Shown: one piece after another, positions 33,962 through 42,329 of the stretch
Layout: the number at the start of each line of letters is the position of its first letter
Numbering within the stretch: the stretch's first letter is position 1
NCBI GenBank assembly: GCA_947627285.1
Contig: CANQVL010000013.1
Coordinates: 1-52,450 of the forward strand
Reading direction: 5' to 3'
Source of the DNA: an uncultured Oscillospiraceae bacterium
GTDB taxonomy: Bacteria; Bacillota; Clostridia; Oscillospirales; Oscillospiraceae
DNA: 52,450 nt
The notes under the pieces: generated by a model
Seen by the model: the letters and a program-made list of their open reading frames with translations, nothing else
The model's database searches: none
What the model was told of the DNA's origin: nothing
Position numbers and translations under genes: made by a program

Positions 33962-34840
33962 GTGAGCTTTGAGCTTGTGCCGATCACGCCGGAGATAGAG
34001 ATAAAGGGCTTTCACAGCCTTTACTATTTCGAGCTGGATAAATTCTTCTATCACACCCCGGAGAGGCATGATTTTTGGGAGCTGGTTTATGTGGATTACG
34101 GCAGCATCAACGCCATCGTAGACGGGATCGGATGCAGTCTCAATAAGGGGCAGGTCATTTTCCACCAGCCCATGGAGCTCCACTCCCACATCGCCAATCA
34201 CCTGAACGCCAGCAATCTGGTGGTGATCTCCTTTGCGTGCGACAGCCCGATAATGTCGTTTTTCAACAAGAAGGTCTTTACCCTGGAAAAGTCCTCTCAA
34301 AAAATCCTCTCCCTGTTCCTCACCGAGGCCGCCAACGCCCTTGGCAAGCCTTGTGGGGACTATTACAACAAATCCCCGCTGGACTTTTCCCACGCGAAGG
34401 TCGGAGCTATCCAGATGATGCAGTGTTACCTGGTCGAATTCCTGTTTTCCCTGATCCGCGGCGCGGAGGGCTCCGTTACCGCCCTGACGCCCACCCGGGA
34501 TTCCCGGCAATTCGCGGAAAGCTCCCTTATTGATTCCATTTTGCAATTTATCCAGAACAACATCGACCGGCCGCCGTCGTTGGAGCTGATCTGTGACCGG
34601 TTTTCCGTCAGCCGTACATATCTTCACCGCATTTTCAAGGAGGCAACCGGCTCCAGCCCCGTGGACTACTGGATCGGACTCAAAATGAAGGAGGCGAAGA
34701 AGCAGATCCGGGAGGGCGACAAAAATATTACCCAAATCGCGGAATCCCTGGGCTTTTCCGGCATCCATCACTTCACCAGGATGTTCAAGCGGGTCACCGG
34801 TATGTGCCCAACCGCCTACAGGAGCACCATCGGCAGGTGA
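33962..34840 (+). CDS. AraC-family transcriptional regulator, divergent from PIG-L
   Basis: 292 residues from GTG 33962, seven bases after AAGGAGG; an upstream frame exists but has no ribosome site. The cupin domain (HDFWELVYVDYGSINAIVDG) and C-terminal double HTH (LELICDRFSVSRTYLHRIFK; ITQIAESLGFSGIHHFTRMF) end with the usual PTAYR. By position it regulates the PIG-L/NagB-like pair and perhaps the downstream nag genes. It has its own promoter. Confidence 0.93.
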   Translation: MSFELVPITPEIEIKGFHSLYYFELDKFFYHTPERHDFWELVYVDYGSINAIVDGIGCSLNKGQVIFHQPMELHSHIANHLNASNLVVISFACDSPIMSFFNKKVFTLEKSSQKILSLFLTEAANALGKPCGDYYNKSPLDFSHAKVGAIQMMQCYLVEFLFSLIRGAEGSVTALTPTRDSRQFAESSLIDSILQFIQNNIDRPPSLELICDRFSVSRTYLHRIFKEATGSSPVDYWIGLKMKEAKKQIREGDKNITQIAESLGFSGIHHFTRMFKRVTGMCPTAYRSTIGR

Positions 34841-34877
34841 GCTCCGGGATCTGCGCTCCCGTGGGTGCGAACTCTAC

Positions 34878-34960
34878 GAACCGTGTAGTTTTACCCGTTT
34901 CTTTCTCCAATCAGAATATCGAAACCGTAGGTTTACAGCGGCGTCGCCGCCCGTTATAAT
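34878..34960 (+). promoter_or_regulatory. nag promoter with palindromic operator candidates
   Basis: -35 TTTACA (34932-34937) and a perfect -10 TATAAT (34955-34960) are spaced 17. The spacer contains the palindrome GCGGCG-T-CGCCGC (34938-34950). Two related motifs, GAACCGTGTAGTTTTAC (34878-34894) and GAAACCGTAGGTTTAC (34921-34936), lie before and on the -35; the second is a near palindrome. All could bind a repressor of the nag genes. Confidence 0.7.
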
Positions 34961-35022
34961 ATAAAATATGGTAAATTGAAATCGGTGACGCCGTAGAGAA
35001 ATACTGTTGAGGTGAACGGACC

Positions 35023-35766
35023 GTGCGTGTGATCGAGACTGAGGATTATGAAGCGATGAGCCTGGAGGCGGCGTCGCTGATCGCCGCCCAGATCAGGGAA
35101 AAGCCGGATTGCGTGTTGGGCCTTGCCACGGGCTCCACGGTCATCGGCGCATATGAAAGGCTCCAGGAGTGGCACAGGGCGGGACAGCTGTGCTTTGCCG
35201 GGGTCCGGACGGTGAATCTGGACGAATACCTGGGCCTCGCTCCGGAGCACTGCCAGAGCTACCACTCCTATATGCGTCGAAGGCTTTTTGATGGCGTGGA
35301 CATTGACCCCGCCAACACCTTTCTCCCGGACGGGACAGCCGCGGACCCGTGGGAGGAGTGCCGCCGGTATGACCGGCTCCTGCGCGAGATGGGCGGGCAG
35401 GACCTGCAGCTTCTCGGTCTGGGTCACAACGGTCACATCGGCTTCAACGAGCCGGGGGAGGAATTCGTCCTGCCCACCCACGTAGTGGAGCTGGCGGAGA
35501 GCACCGTCCGCGCAAACTCGCGCCTCTTTTCCTCCGTAGATGAGGTGCCCCGGCGGGCAATCACCATGGGCATCGGCGGCATAATGGGCGCCCGGCGTGT
35601 GGTGGTGGCAGTCAGCGGAGAGGACAAGGCCGAGGCGGTGGAGCTGGCCTTCGCGGGACCTGTCACCCCCCGCGTCCCCGCGTCCATACTCATGCTCCAC
35701 AGGGACGTGACCCTGGTGGGTGACAGGGCGGCGCTCGCGAGACTTCCAAAGGAGATGCGCGTATGA
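35023..35766 (+). CDS. nagB: Glucosamine-6-phosphate deaminase
   Basis: 247 residues, the expected length. GLATGSTVIG (phosphate loop), VNLDEYLG with Asp67, and LGLGHNGHIGFNEP with His138 and Glu143 are all intact. It converts glucosamine-6-phosphate to fructose-6-phosphate and ammonia in the cytoplasm. The start is GTG 35023 after TGAGGTGA. The downstream nagA gene overlaps it by four bases. In contrast to the divergent NagB-like protein at 32133, the active site is standard. Confidence 0.97.
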   Translation: MRVIETEDYEAMSLEAASLIAAQIREKPDCVLGLATGSTVIGAYERLQEWHRAGQLCFAGVRTVNLDEYLGLAPEHCQSYHSYMRRRLFDGVDIDPANTFLPDGTAADPWEECRRYDRLLREMGGQDLQLLGLGHNGHIGFNEPGEEFVLPTHVVELAESTVRANSRLFSSVDEVPRRAITMGIGGIMGARRVVVAVSGEDKAEAVELAFAGPVTPRVPASILMLHRDVTLVGDRAALARLPKEMRV

Positions 35767-36875
35767 TCCTTCGCGGCGGAAAGGTATTCGACACACAGCG
35801 CGGCTTTGAGGAGCGCGACTTATGCTTCGACGGACCCATAATAACAAAGACGGGGACCGGCGAGGTATATGACGTGTCCGGGTGCTTCGTGATCCCCGGC
35901 CTTACGGACCTGCATTTTCACGGATGCCTGGGGGAGGACCTGTCGGACGGCAGTCCACGTGGCCTGGAGATCATGGCGTGCTACGAGCTCAGCCGGGGCG
36001 TGACCCAAATTTGCCCCGCCGGTATGACCCTGCCCGAGGAGCAGCTTCTGAAGGTCTGCCGCACGGCGGCGGAGCACAAAAGGGCGGTCAAACCCGGGGC
36101 CGCTCTGGTGGGTGTGAATCTGGAGGGACCGTTCCTCTCCGAGGCGAAAAAGGGCGCGCAGAACGGCGCGTGGCTGCACAGGCCCGACGCGGACATGCTA
36201 AAAAGACTTGTGGACGCCTCCGAGGGCCTGGTGAAGCTCGTGTCCGTTGCTCCGGAGCTGCCGGGAGCCATAGATTTTATCCGTAAGGCTGGGAAATCGG
36301 TGGTTGTATCTCTCGCCCACACCGTGGCAGACTACGACACGACCCGCGCGGCCTTCGCGGCAGGCGCCAGGGAGGTGACGCACCTCTTCAACGCCATGCC
36401 CCCGTTCAGCCACCGGGCTCCCGGCGTGGTGGGCGCCGCCTTTGACTGCCCGGACTGCCGGGTGGAGCTCATCTGCGACGGCGTGCATATCCACCCCGCC
36501 GTGGTGCGGGCGGTGTTCCGCCTGTTCGGGCCGGAGCGGGTCATTCTGATTTCCGACTCCATCCGCGGCGCGGGGATGCCCGACGGCAGGTATACGCTGG
36601 GCGGGCAGGACGTGAATGTGCGCGGCCCCCTTGCCACGCTGGACGACGGCACCATCGCCGGATCCGTCACCGACCTCATGGGGTGCCTGAAAAAGGCGGT
36701 GGAGTTCGGTATACCGCTCCACGACGCCGTCCGCGCCGCGGCGGTCAACCCCGCGCAGGCCATAGGAATCGCCGGGGAGTACGGGACACTGGAGCCGGGC
36801 AAACACGCCAACGTCCTCATTTTGGACAAAAGCCTGGAGCTCAAGGCGGTGTTCTTTGAGGGAGAGAAGCAGTGA
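35763..36875 (+). CDS. nagA: N-acetylglucosamine-6-phosphate deacetylase
   Basis: 370 residues of the amidohydrolase superfamily. DLHFHGCLGED (metal-binding His51/His53), NLEGPFLS, LAHT, THLFNAMPPFSHR and ISDSIRGAG (catalytic Asp) follow in the normal order. It removes acetate from GlcNAc-6-phosphate and feeds NagB. Its ATG overlaps the nagB stop (ATGA). A strong hairpin follows 40 bases after the stop. Confidence 0.97.
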   Translation: MILRGGKVFDTQRGFEERDLCFDGPIITKTGTGEVYDVSGCFVIPGLTDLHFHGCLGEDLSDGSPRGLEIMACYELSRGVTQICPAGMTLPEEQLLKVCRTAAEHKRAVKPGAALVGVNLEGPFLSEAKKGAQNGAWLHRPDADMLKRLVDASEGLVKLVSVAPELPGAIDFIRKAGKSVVVSLAHTVADYDTTRAAFAAGAREVTHLFNAMPPFSHRAPGVVGAAFDCPDCRVELICDGVHIHPAVVRAVFRLFGPERVILISDSIRGAGMPDGRYTLGGQDVNVRGPLATLDDGTIAGSVTDLMGCLKKAVEFGIPLHDAVRAAAVNPAQAIGIAGEYGTLEPGKHANVLILDKSLELKAVFFEGEKQ

Positions 36876-36915
36876 CCAACAAATCAGTCTCCAGCGCCCG
36901 GTTTTCAAAAGACAT

Positions 36916-36952
36916 AATGAGCGGGACCCGGCTATGCCGGGTCCCGTTCATT
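36916..36952. terminator. Hairpin between nagA and a convergent gene
   Basis: 17-bp arms (36916-36932, and 36936-36952, one G.T pair) enclose the loop TAT; the core is GGGACCCGGC/GCCGGGTCCC. No clear T-run follows on either strand, but its place between convergent genes suggests a bidirectional terminator. Confidence 0.6.
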
Positions 36953-37033
36953 GCGCGGGTAGATATTTGAGCAAGCTTGAGCCGATTTCACCCTCCGATC
37001 TGCACCCACGTCACCTCAAAAATGCAGGAGGAT

Positions 37034-37327
37034 CTAATCAATCGACCACCAGTAGTCATAGACCTTACGATAGCCGTTTCCGCGCAGGGGGAGATTCGTG
37101 GCGCGGCGGACGGCCTTGGCGGAGCGGTGCTTATGGTATGTCATGGGCTTGGAGGTCTTTCTGTGCCGGAGATACTTTCCCGGGATCACATGACCGTCCA
37201 CCAGCTCATACTTCACATAGATTGACCGGGGATACGCCATATACGCGACCGTATTGAGGGTTTTTTCGAGCTTTTTTCGGCGTGCCTCGATCCTGTACGC
37301 CCGGCCTCTCGCAGTCGTGTCCGACAT
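37034..37327 (-). CDS. Small basic conserved-type protein of unknown function
   Basis: 97 residues from ATG 37327, chosen because GGAGG lies eight bases upstream; a GTG inside that site would be an artefact. Highly basic, with KYLRHRKTSKPMTYHKHRS and a C-terminal LPLRGNGYRKVYDYWWSID. The charge and the Arg/Lys/Tyr/Trp pattern suggest nucleic-acid binding, and small proteins with a similar GNxYRKxxDYWW ending are, as I recall, common in Clostridia; no function is known to me. It stands alone, convergent to nagA. Confidence 0.7.
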   Translation of the reverse strand: MSDTTARGRAYRIEARRKKLEKTLNTVAYMAYPRSIYVKYELVDGHVIPGKYLRHRKTSKPMTYHKHRSAKAVRRATNLPLRGNGYRKVYDYWWSID

Positions 37328-37408
37328 GGCTGTCACCTCCTTCGCCTCATTTTAGCCCGTGTCAGGGCAAAAGTCAAGCCGCCGCGCGGCGCTCCTTTTC
37401 GTCTCGAA

Positions 37409-37426
37409 TATTCATCAAGGTGAATA
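37409..37426. promoter_or_regulatory. Short inverted repeat between divergent genes
   Basis: TATTCA/TGAATA around the loop TCAAGG lies in the 295-base gap between the small basic protein gene and the plus-strand cluster. A second GAATATATTCAC lies near 37478. They may be operator sites; no consensus promoter was found in the gap. Confidence 0.35.
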
Positions 37427-37622
37427 GAATCGGGAAACCTGTTTTATTTAAGGGGGAGAAGGTAAAAAACAGCGAATATATTCACAAAATCAGGAATAAT
37501 TATGCAGGCGTTGAAGGGAGGCGAAAATGCGGGTGTTGAGTGCTCTACATGGCTTTTTTGGGCGGGCGGGTGTATCATGCGAAATGGAAAAATGGGAAAA
37601 TGACGCAAAGGAGGGCGGCTGA

Positions 37623-38513
37623 ATGGACATGAGATTTTATCGGGACGGCGAAGGTAAGGTTTACCGGTTCCTCTGGCGGAGGTTCCGGGAGAGCGCGGAG
37701 AGAGCCGCCGCGCTGGAGGGACGTGAGACGATGAAGGAGCGGCTGGCTGGCGCGGGAGGCGTGTCGGAGTCAGCCGTGGAGAACCATCTGCGCCCCCGGA
37801 CAAAGCGCGGCGCCAATTTCCCCTGCGACATCGCCACCATCCGCGCCTACGGCAGGGCGCTGGAGGGGGACGAGAGGGCCTTTCTGGAGCTGGCGGTCCC
37901 CCGCATGGACGCCCCGGTGGAGGAGCCGGCGGACCCCCGGGAGGTCCTGCTCCTGCCGGGCCTCCGCTTCCGCGGCTGGAAGGAGCGGGACCGGGACGTT
38001 GGTGAGGCGGTGTTCACGGGGCTTTGGGAGCTTCTGGGCCTCTACGCCGCCACGGACTGCTACAACCGCCGGCCCGACACCTGGGAGCTGGAGGGCGCGG
38101 AGGAATACTTCGCGGGCAGGCTCAGGGACATTCACCGCGCGGCGCTTTCGGCGGAGGACCGTGGGGCGCGGCTGTTTCTGGAGGGCGCCATAGGCGAGGT
38201 CGAAGCCTTTGTGCGCAGCTACGAGCTGCCCGGCGTGCCGGACCGCTGGCTCAGGCTGAACCCGCGCCTGGGGTTTTTCGACCCGGTGTTCGAGCTGGCG
38301 GAGTCCCAGCCCCCGGAGACGCTGGAGGGGCTTGACGCCGCGGGGCGCCTGCGCGTCCCACTCCCCTCCCCCTGGGAGCGGCGGATGCGCGGGCTCTACT
38401 TCTCCGCGACGGACGGCGACGAGGCCGCCTTTTTCACCCGCGAGCTCCAGGAGACGCTGGTACGGGTGTTCCGCGAGCCCGGTTGCGCGGGGGATGGGGA
38501 TGTGGTAGAATAA
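37623..38513 (+). CDS. Unrecognised protein with possible N-terminal HTH
   Basis: 296 residues, first gene of the plus-strand cluster, with AGGAGG eight bases before the ATG. Residues about 40-90 (VSESAVENHLRPRT...DIATIRAYGRALEGDERAFLE) look like a helix-turn-helix as in XRE-type regulators. The rest is helical, rich in Glu, Arg and Leu, with no recognised domain. It could be the regulator of the cluster, but that is inference. No membrane segments or signal peptide. Confidence 0.65.
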   Translation: MDMRFYRDGEGKVYRFLWRRFRESAERAAALEGRETMKERLAGAGGVSESAVENHLRPRTKRGANFPCDIATIRAYGRALEGDERAFLELAVPRMDAPVEEPADPREVLLLPGLRFRGWKERDRDVGEAVFTGLWELLGLYAATDCYNRRPDTWELEGAEEYFAGRLRDIHRAALSAEDRGARLFLEGAIGEVEAFVRSYELPGVPDRWLRLNPRLGFFDPVFELAESQPPETLEGLDAAGRLRVPLPSPWERRMRGLYFSATDGDEAAFFTRELQETLVRVFREPGCAGDGDVVE

Positions 38514-38557
38514 GGGCAGGCAGAGATGCCACGAAAAAAAGAAAGGATGATACAATC

Positions 38558-39130
38558 ATGAGCGAAACCGGAATTTCTTTTGAAAAAGCTATGGATGCAA
38601 TAAAGGACGTAACTGGGAAAGCGCGAATGGACATTCGCGAGGAATTGAAGAAAGATCCCCGTATCAGGTTAAAAAAAGGGGAAAACGGCTGCGGAAAAGA
38701 CACAGATTATAATGATCGGAGCATGTACCATTGGATTACCGCCTGTGGTTCTGACGATAAGGAGTATGAGCTGGCGTTCTTTTATAGCGAGATCGATGTG
38801 GATTCCGGAAACTGCCATTGCCAATTGGGTCGTTTGATGTTCGTGAAAGGATTGATCAAAAATCCGGGCAGCAACATCACTTCACCAAATGAAGTTATAT
38901 GCAACAAACCAGGTGAGACGACCATAGTATTTCATTCCAACAAGTGGATTAATCCGTTGGATTACATCTTTGGTTCTGACAAGCCGCAAAAAGAAGAGTT
39001 CCAAAAAAAGCTTGCAAACGGCAAATGGATCACGGTCGATGATGTTTGCCGCGATGAGTCCATCAAACAGTTCGTGGTAAAGGCTTTTGTGAAGTTTATC
39101 TTGGAAAGCCCGAACGCCGACGCCAAATGA
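38558..39130 (+). CDS. Unrecognised 190-residue protein with AT-rich codons
   Basis: Starts at ATG 38558 with AAAGGATG upstream; a longer frame to 38483 has no ribosome site. Features seen: an N-terminal helical part (ISFEKAMDAIKDVTGKARMD), then a beta-rich body (YELAFFYSEIDVDSGNCHCQ) and WINPLDYIFGS. No family is recognised. Its base composition is clearly more AT-rich than the genes on both sides, which hints at separate origin. It sits 44 bases after the HTH-like gene and in the same direction. Confidence 0.7.
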   Translation: MSETGISFEKAMDAIKDVTGKARMDIREELKKDPRIRLKKGENGCGKDTDYNDRSMYHWITACGSDDKEYELAFFYSEIDVDSGNCHCQLGRLMFVKGLIKNPGSNITSPNEVICNKPGETTIVFHSNKWINPLDYIFGSDKPQKEEFQKKLANGKWITVDDVCRDESIKQFVVKAFVKFILESPNADAK

Positions 39131-39181
39131 ATAAGGCGCGGCAATTCAAATTCTAATTTTATAAAAGGAGTGACGCTTAGA

Positions 39182-39424
39182 TTGAAGTGCATCAAGCTCT
39201 TTCTCGGCGAGCGCGAGGTCGGGCGGGCATACGCGAACAGGTTTTTGAACATGGTGCCGCCCAATCCCTTCGGAATAAACTCCGGAAGATGGTACGACGA
39301 CTGCTTCTACGGGATTGACGGGAGCGACACGTTCGCCCAGCGTTTCAAGCTGGTGACCGAGAACAACTACATGTGCTTTTCCAAGCCCACCCTGAAGCTC
39401 ATTGCCTGCGAGGTGGACGAGTGA
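39182..39424 (+). CDS. Small unrecognised protein in the phosphoesterase cluster
   Basis: 80 residues from TTG 39182, 11 bases from AAAGGAG; a GTG at 39170 overlaps that site. Features: LFLGEREVGRAYANRF, SGRWYDDCFYGIDGSD and KLIACEVDE. Compact, charged and without a membrane segment. The next gene starts 19 bases later, so it is part of the cluster. Function unknown. Confidence 0.55.
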   Translation: MKCIKLFLGEREVGRAYANRFLNMVPPNPFGINSGRWYDDCFYGIDGSDTFAQRFKLVTENNYMCFSKPTLKLIACEVDE

Positions 39425-39443
39425 CGCGGAAAGGGGGATACCT

Positions 39444-40145
39444 ATGATCTATGCCATAAGCGACATCCACGGAAGCTTCGACGCCTACCGGACTATCCTC
39501 AGTAAGATCTCCTTCAAGTCCACGGATACCCTGTACGTCCTGGGGGACGCGGTGGACCGGGGAGCGGAGGGGATAAGGGTCCTCCGGGACATGATGGACC
39601 GGCCCAACGTGGTCCCGATTCTGGGAAACCATGAGCTGATGATGGCGGTGTCGCTGAAATTTCTGACGCGGGAGATCACGGAGGAATCAGTCTCAAATCT
39701 GGACGAGGCTGAGATCGGGGCGCTGTCGGACTGGTTCGCCAACGGCGGAGAGCCCACCCTCCGGGCCTTCAACGCGCTGTCCTGTGAGAAGCGGCTGGAG
39801 ATTGTGGAGTACCTGGGGGAGTTCTCCCTCTACGAGGAGGTCAGGGCCGGTGGGCGGGAGTATGTTCTGGTCCACGCGGGCATCGACAACTTCTCCCCGG
39901 AGCGGCCCCTGGAGGACTACGAACCGGCGGATTTCCTGGAGGGGCGTTCCGGCCTCACCGACGCCTACTGGCCCGACAAAACTGTGATCTCCGGTCACAC
40001 CCCCACCCGGCTCATCCCCGGCAACCCCGCGCCCGACCGTATCTACAAAACCGTAGGCCGCGTCTGCATCGACTGCGGCTGCGGCTTTGGCGGGACGCTG
40101 GGGGCGCTGTGCCTGGACACGGGCGAGGAGTTTTACGCCAATTAG
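39444..40145 (+). CDS. PPP-type metallophosphoesterase (cluster copy 1)
   Basis: 233 residues from ATG 39444 with GGGGGA upstream. The calcineurin-like motifs are intact: SDIHG (Asp7, His9), VLGDAVDRG, ILGNHELM, VLVHAGID and ISGHTPT. This is the pattern of PPP-family enzymes such as ApaH, PrpA or bacterial Ser/Thr phosphatases, which use two metal ions. It may hydrolyse dinucleoside polyphosphates, phosphoproteins or RNA ends. It lies in a close-packed run with three other phosphoesterases, an HD protein and a P-loop protein. Confidence 0.92.
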   Translation: MIYAISDIHGSFDAYRTILSKISFKSTDTLYVLGDAVDRGAEGIRVLRDMMDRPNVVPILGNHELMMAVSLKFLTREITEESVSNLDEAEIGALSDWFANGGEPTLRAFNALSCEKRLEIVEYLGEFSLYEEVRAGGREYVLVHAGIDNFSPERPLEDYEPADFLEGRSGLTDAYWPDKTVISGHTPTRLIPGNPAPDRIYKTVGRVCIDCGCGFGGTLGALCLDTGEEFYAN

Positions 40146-40164
40146 CGGAAAGGGGCGCGGCGCC

Positions 40165-40818
40165 GTGACGAATACAGAGAAGACGGAGCTTTTTTTGAAG
40201 GAACAGCTTGACGGGTGCGAATATTATCAGTGGCACCCGGACAAGAAGGCGCGGGAGCTGGAGCATGCCTACCGGACGGCCCACGCCGCCGGAGAGATCG
40301 CCCGCCGGGAGGGGCTCGATGAGGAGGGGCTCATCATCGGCGCCCTTTTGCATGACGTGGGGTACTGCCAATGTGTTCCGAAAAACCGGGAGGAGCACGG
40401 GCGGATCTCTGCCCGGATCGCGCGGCCCTTTCTGGAGCGGCTGGGTCTGGGCGCGGAACGTGTCCGGGAAATTTGCTACGGGATCGCCATTCATGTGGAC
40501 GGAAGGGCAGATTTTCCCGGCGAAGATACGCCCTTCGCCCACAGCATCCGGGACGCCGAGGACGTGGACCGCTACGGCGCTTACGGGATCTATGCGGATA
40601 TGTCGATGATAGATTTCCTCAGGCTCGACAGCGCCGTCAGAAAGCAAGCGCTCGAGTACAGATTGGACTTTATACAATATGAGCTGGGGAAAAAGCGCGG
40701 CACAAAAACCGCCCGGCGCATGATTGACGAGCGCTTACGGTATCAGCGGCAGTATTACGAGAGGGTCATGAAGCAGCTGGAGCAGGGGGAAGGGATAGAT
40801 GCCCTCAGAGGCATATAG
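40165..40818 (+). CDS. HD-domain metal-dependent phosphohydrolase
   Basis: 217 residues from GTG 40165 with AAAGGGG upstream. The HD motif is ALLHDVGYC (His63-Asp64), with His34/His40 before it (LEHAYRTAHAAGEIAR), and later GIAIHVDGRAD; this fits an HD hydrolase of nucleotides or phosphoesters. The C-terminal helices carry RRMIDERLRYQRQYYERVMK. It follows copy 1 by 19 bases and precedes copy 2 by 12, so is co-transcribed. A substrate cannot be named. Confidence 0.88.
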   Translation: MTNTEKTELFLKEQLDGCEYYQWHPDKKARELEHAYRTAHAAGEIARREGLDEEGLIIGALLHDVGYCQCVPKNREEHGRISARIARPFLERLGLGAERVREICYGIAIHVDGRADFPGEDTPFAHSIRDAEDVDRYGAYGIYADMSMIDFLRLDSAVRKQALEYRLDFIQYELGKKRGTKTARRMIDERLRYQRQYYERVMKQLEQGEGIDALRGI

Positions 40819-40830
40819 AGGAGGCGGCAA

Positions 40831-41598
40831 ATGCTCTACGCGATGTCGGACATACACGGATATCTGCTCCCACTGCGAGAGGCTCTAAAGAAAATCAACC
40901 CTGGCGGCGGGGACAGGCTGGTCTTTTTGGGCGATTACATAGACTACGGCCCGGAGAGCGGGCAGGTCCTGCGGCTCCTTTATGAGCTGCAGCAGGAGCG
41001 CGGGGCGGACAGAGTCATTGTACTCCGGGGCAACCATGAGGAGGCTTTTTTGGAGTGGCTGGACACATACGCCGGTCCGACCTCGCCCGATGAGTGCGGA
41101 CTTCTCCCGTGGAACGGCTGGCTGGAACGGGACGTTGGCTTTCGGACCTGCCGGACCCTGGTCTCCGAAAAGCGGTGGGATGCCCTTGAAAGGCTTCTCC
41201 CCATGCTGTCAGACGACGCCCTCAATCGGGCGGTGGCGGAAAGTATATTGACCGACAGCCGGGAACTGATCGACTGGCTGAGGGGTCTGCCGTACTACTA
41301 CGAGACGGAGCGGCAGATCTTCGTCCACGCCGGGATCGACGAGGAATACGGCGAGTGGTGGCGCAAGCTCACGCCCAGGTCCATGTTCGTCCTGAAAGCT
41401 CCGCCCACACGGGGCAGGTTTTACAAGGACGTGATCGCGGGCCATACGCCCACGTCAAGGCTCGCCGGCGATCCCGGCTGTCACGGGGTCTACTTTGACG
41501 GCGCCAATCACTACTACATCGACGGTTCGGTAAGCGCCGGCGGGCGGGTCGCGATTTTGGCTTTTGACGAAGAGACGGGTAAATACCGTTCGGTTTAA
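40831..41598 (+). CDS. PPP-type metallophosphoesterase (cluster copy 2)
   Basis: 255 residues with GGAGG seven bases before the ATG. Motifs MSDIHGYL, FLGDYIDYGPES, VLRGNHEE, FVHAGID and IAGHTPTS are intact. Related to copy 1 but not a close duplicate: the middle region, with many Trp and Arg residues, differs. Predicted dimetal phosphatase acting on phosphoprotein or nucleotide substrates. Confidence 0.92.
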   Translation: MLYAMSDIHGYLLPLREALKKINPGGGDRLVFLGDYIDYGPESGQVLRLLYELQQERGADRVIVLRGNHEEAFLEWLDTYAGPTSPDECGLLPWNGWLERDVGFRTCRTLVSEKRWDALERLLPMLSDDALNRAVAESILTDSRELIDWLRGLPYYYETERQIFVHAGIDEEYGEWWRKLTPRSMFVLKAPPTRGRFYKDVIAGHTPTSRLAGDPGCHGVYFDGANHYYIDGSVSAGGRVAILAFDEETGKYRSV

Positions 41599-41613
41599 GG
41601 AGGGAAAAGCGGT

Positions 41614-42303
41614 ATGGTCATACTCACCGGCGACACCCACCGGGATTTCGACCGTATTTTCGACTTCTGCGCGGAGTACGAGACGACCAGGGACGATATT
41701 CTGGTCATCCTGGGGGACGCGTGTATCAACTATTTTTTGGACGGCTCCGACTATGACCTGAAGTGGGAGCTTTCACATCTTGAGGTGACGCTGCTGTGCG
41801 TCCACGGTAACCACGAGGAGCGCCCCTTCCTCATCGACGGCTACGAGGAAAAGGAGTGGCATGGCGGCGTGGTATACTGGGAGAAGGAATTCCCGAACCT
41901 CTTATTCGCCAAGGACGGCGAGATCTACGACCTGGATGGCAAGCGGGCGCTGGTCATCGGCGGGGCCTACAGCGTTGATAAGCGGTGGCGGCTGGCCTCC
42001 GGCGAGCCCTGGTTCCCCTCGGAACAGCCCTCCGGGGAGATCATGGACGACGTGGAGCGGGCGCTGGACCGGGTCCACTGGCGGGTGGACGTGGTGCTGT
42101 CCCACACAGCGCCGCTGAAATATGAGCCTGTGGAGGAGTTCCTGCCCACCGTCGACCAGTCGCTGGTGGACAAGACCACCGAGCGCTGGCTGGACTCCAT
42201 CGAGTCGCGGCTGGATTACGACCACTGGTATCTGGGCCATTACCACTGCGAAAAGCGGGAGGCAAAGGTCAGCATTTTGTTTGAGGAATTCGTGGAGCTT
42301 TAA
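41614..42303 (+). CDS. Metallophosphoesterase (cluster copy 3)
   Basis: 229 residues. Motifs LTGDTHRD (Asp7, His9), VILGDACINY, CVHGNHEE, VLSHTAP and LGHYHCEK place it in the calcineurin-like superfamily, but with T instead of I in the D-x-H motif and a different cap, so it belongs to a different subfamily from copies 1 and 2. GGAGG lies before the ATG and the gene follows copy 2 by 15 bases. Confidence 0.92.
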   Translation: MVILTGDTHRDFDRIFDFCAEYETTRDDILVILGDACINYFLDGSDYDLKWELSHLEVTLLCVHGNHEERPFLIDGYEEKEWHGGVVYWEKEFPNLLFAKDGEIYDLDGKRALVIGGAYSVDKRWRLASGEPWFPSEQPSGEIMDDVERALDRVHWRVDVVLSHTAPLKYEPVEEFLPTVDQSLVDKTTERWLDSIESRLDYDHWYLGHYHCEKREAKVSILFEEFVEL

Positions 42304-42329
42304 GCGGTACGCGAAAGGGAGGTTTGCCA

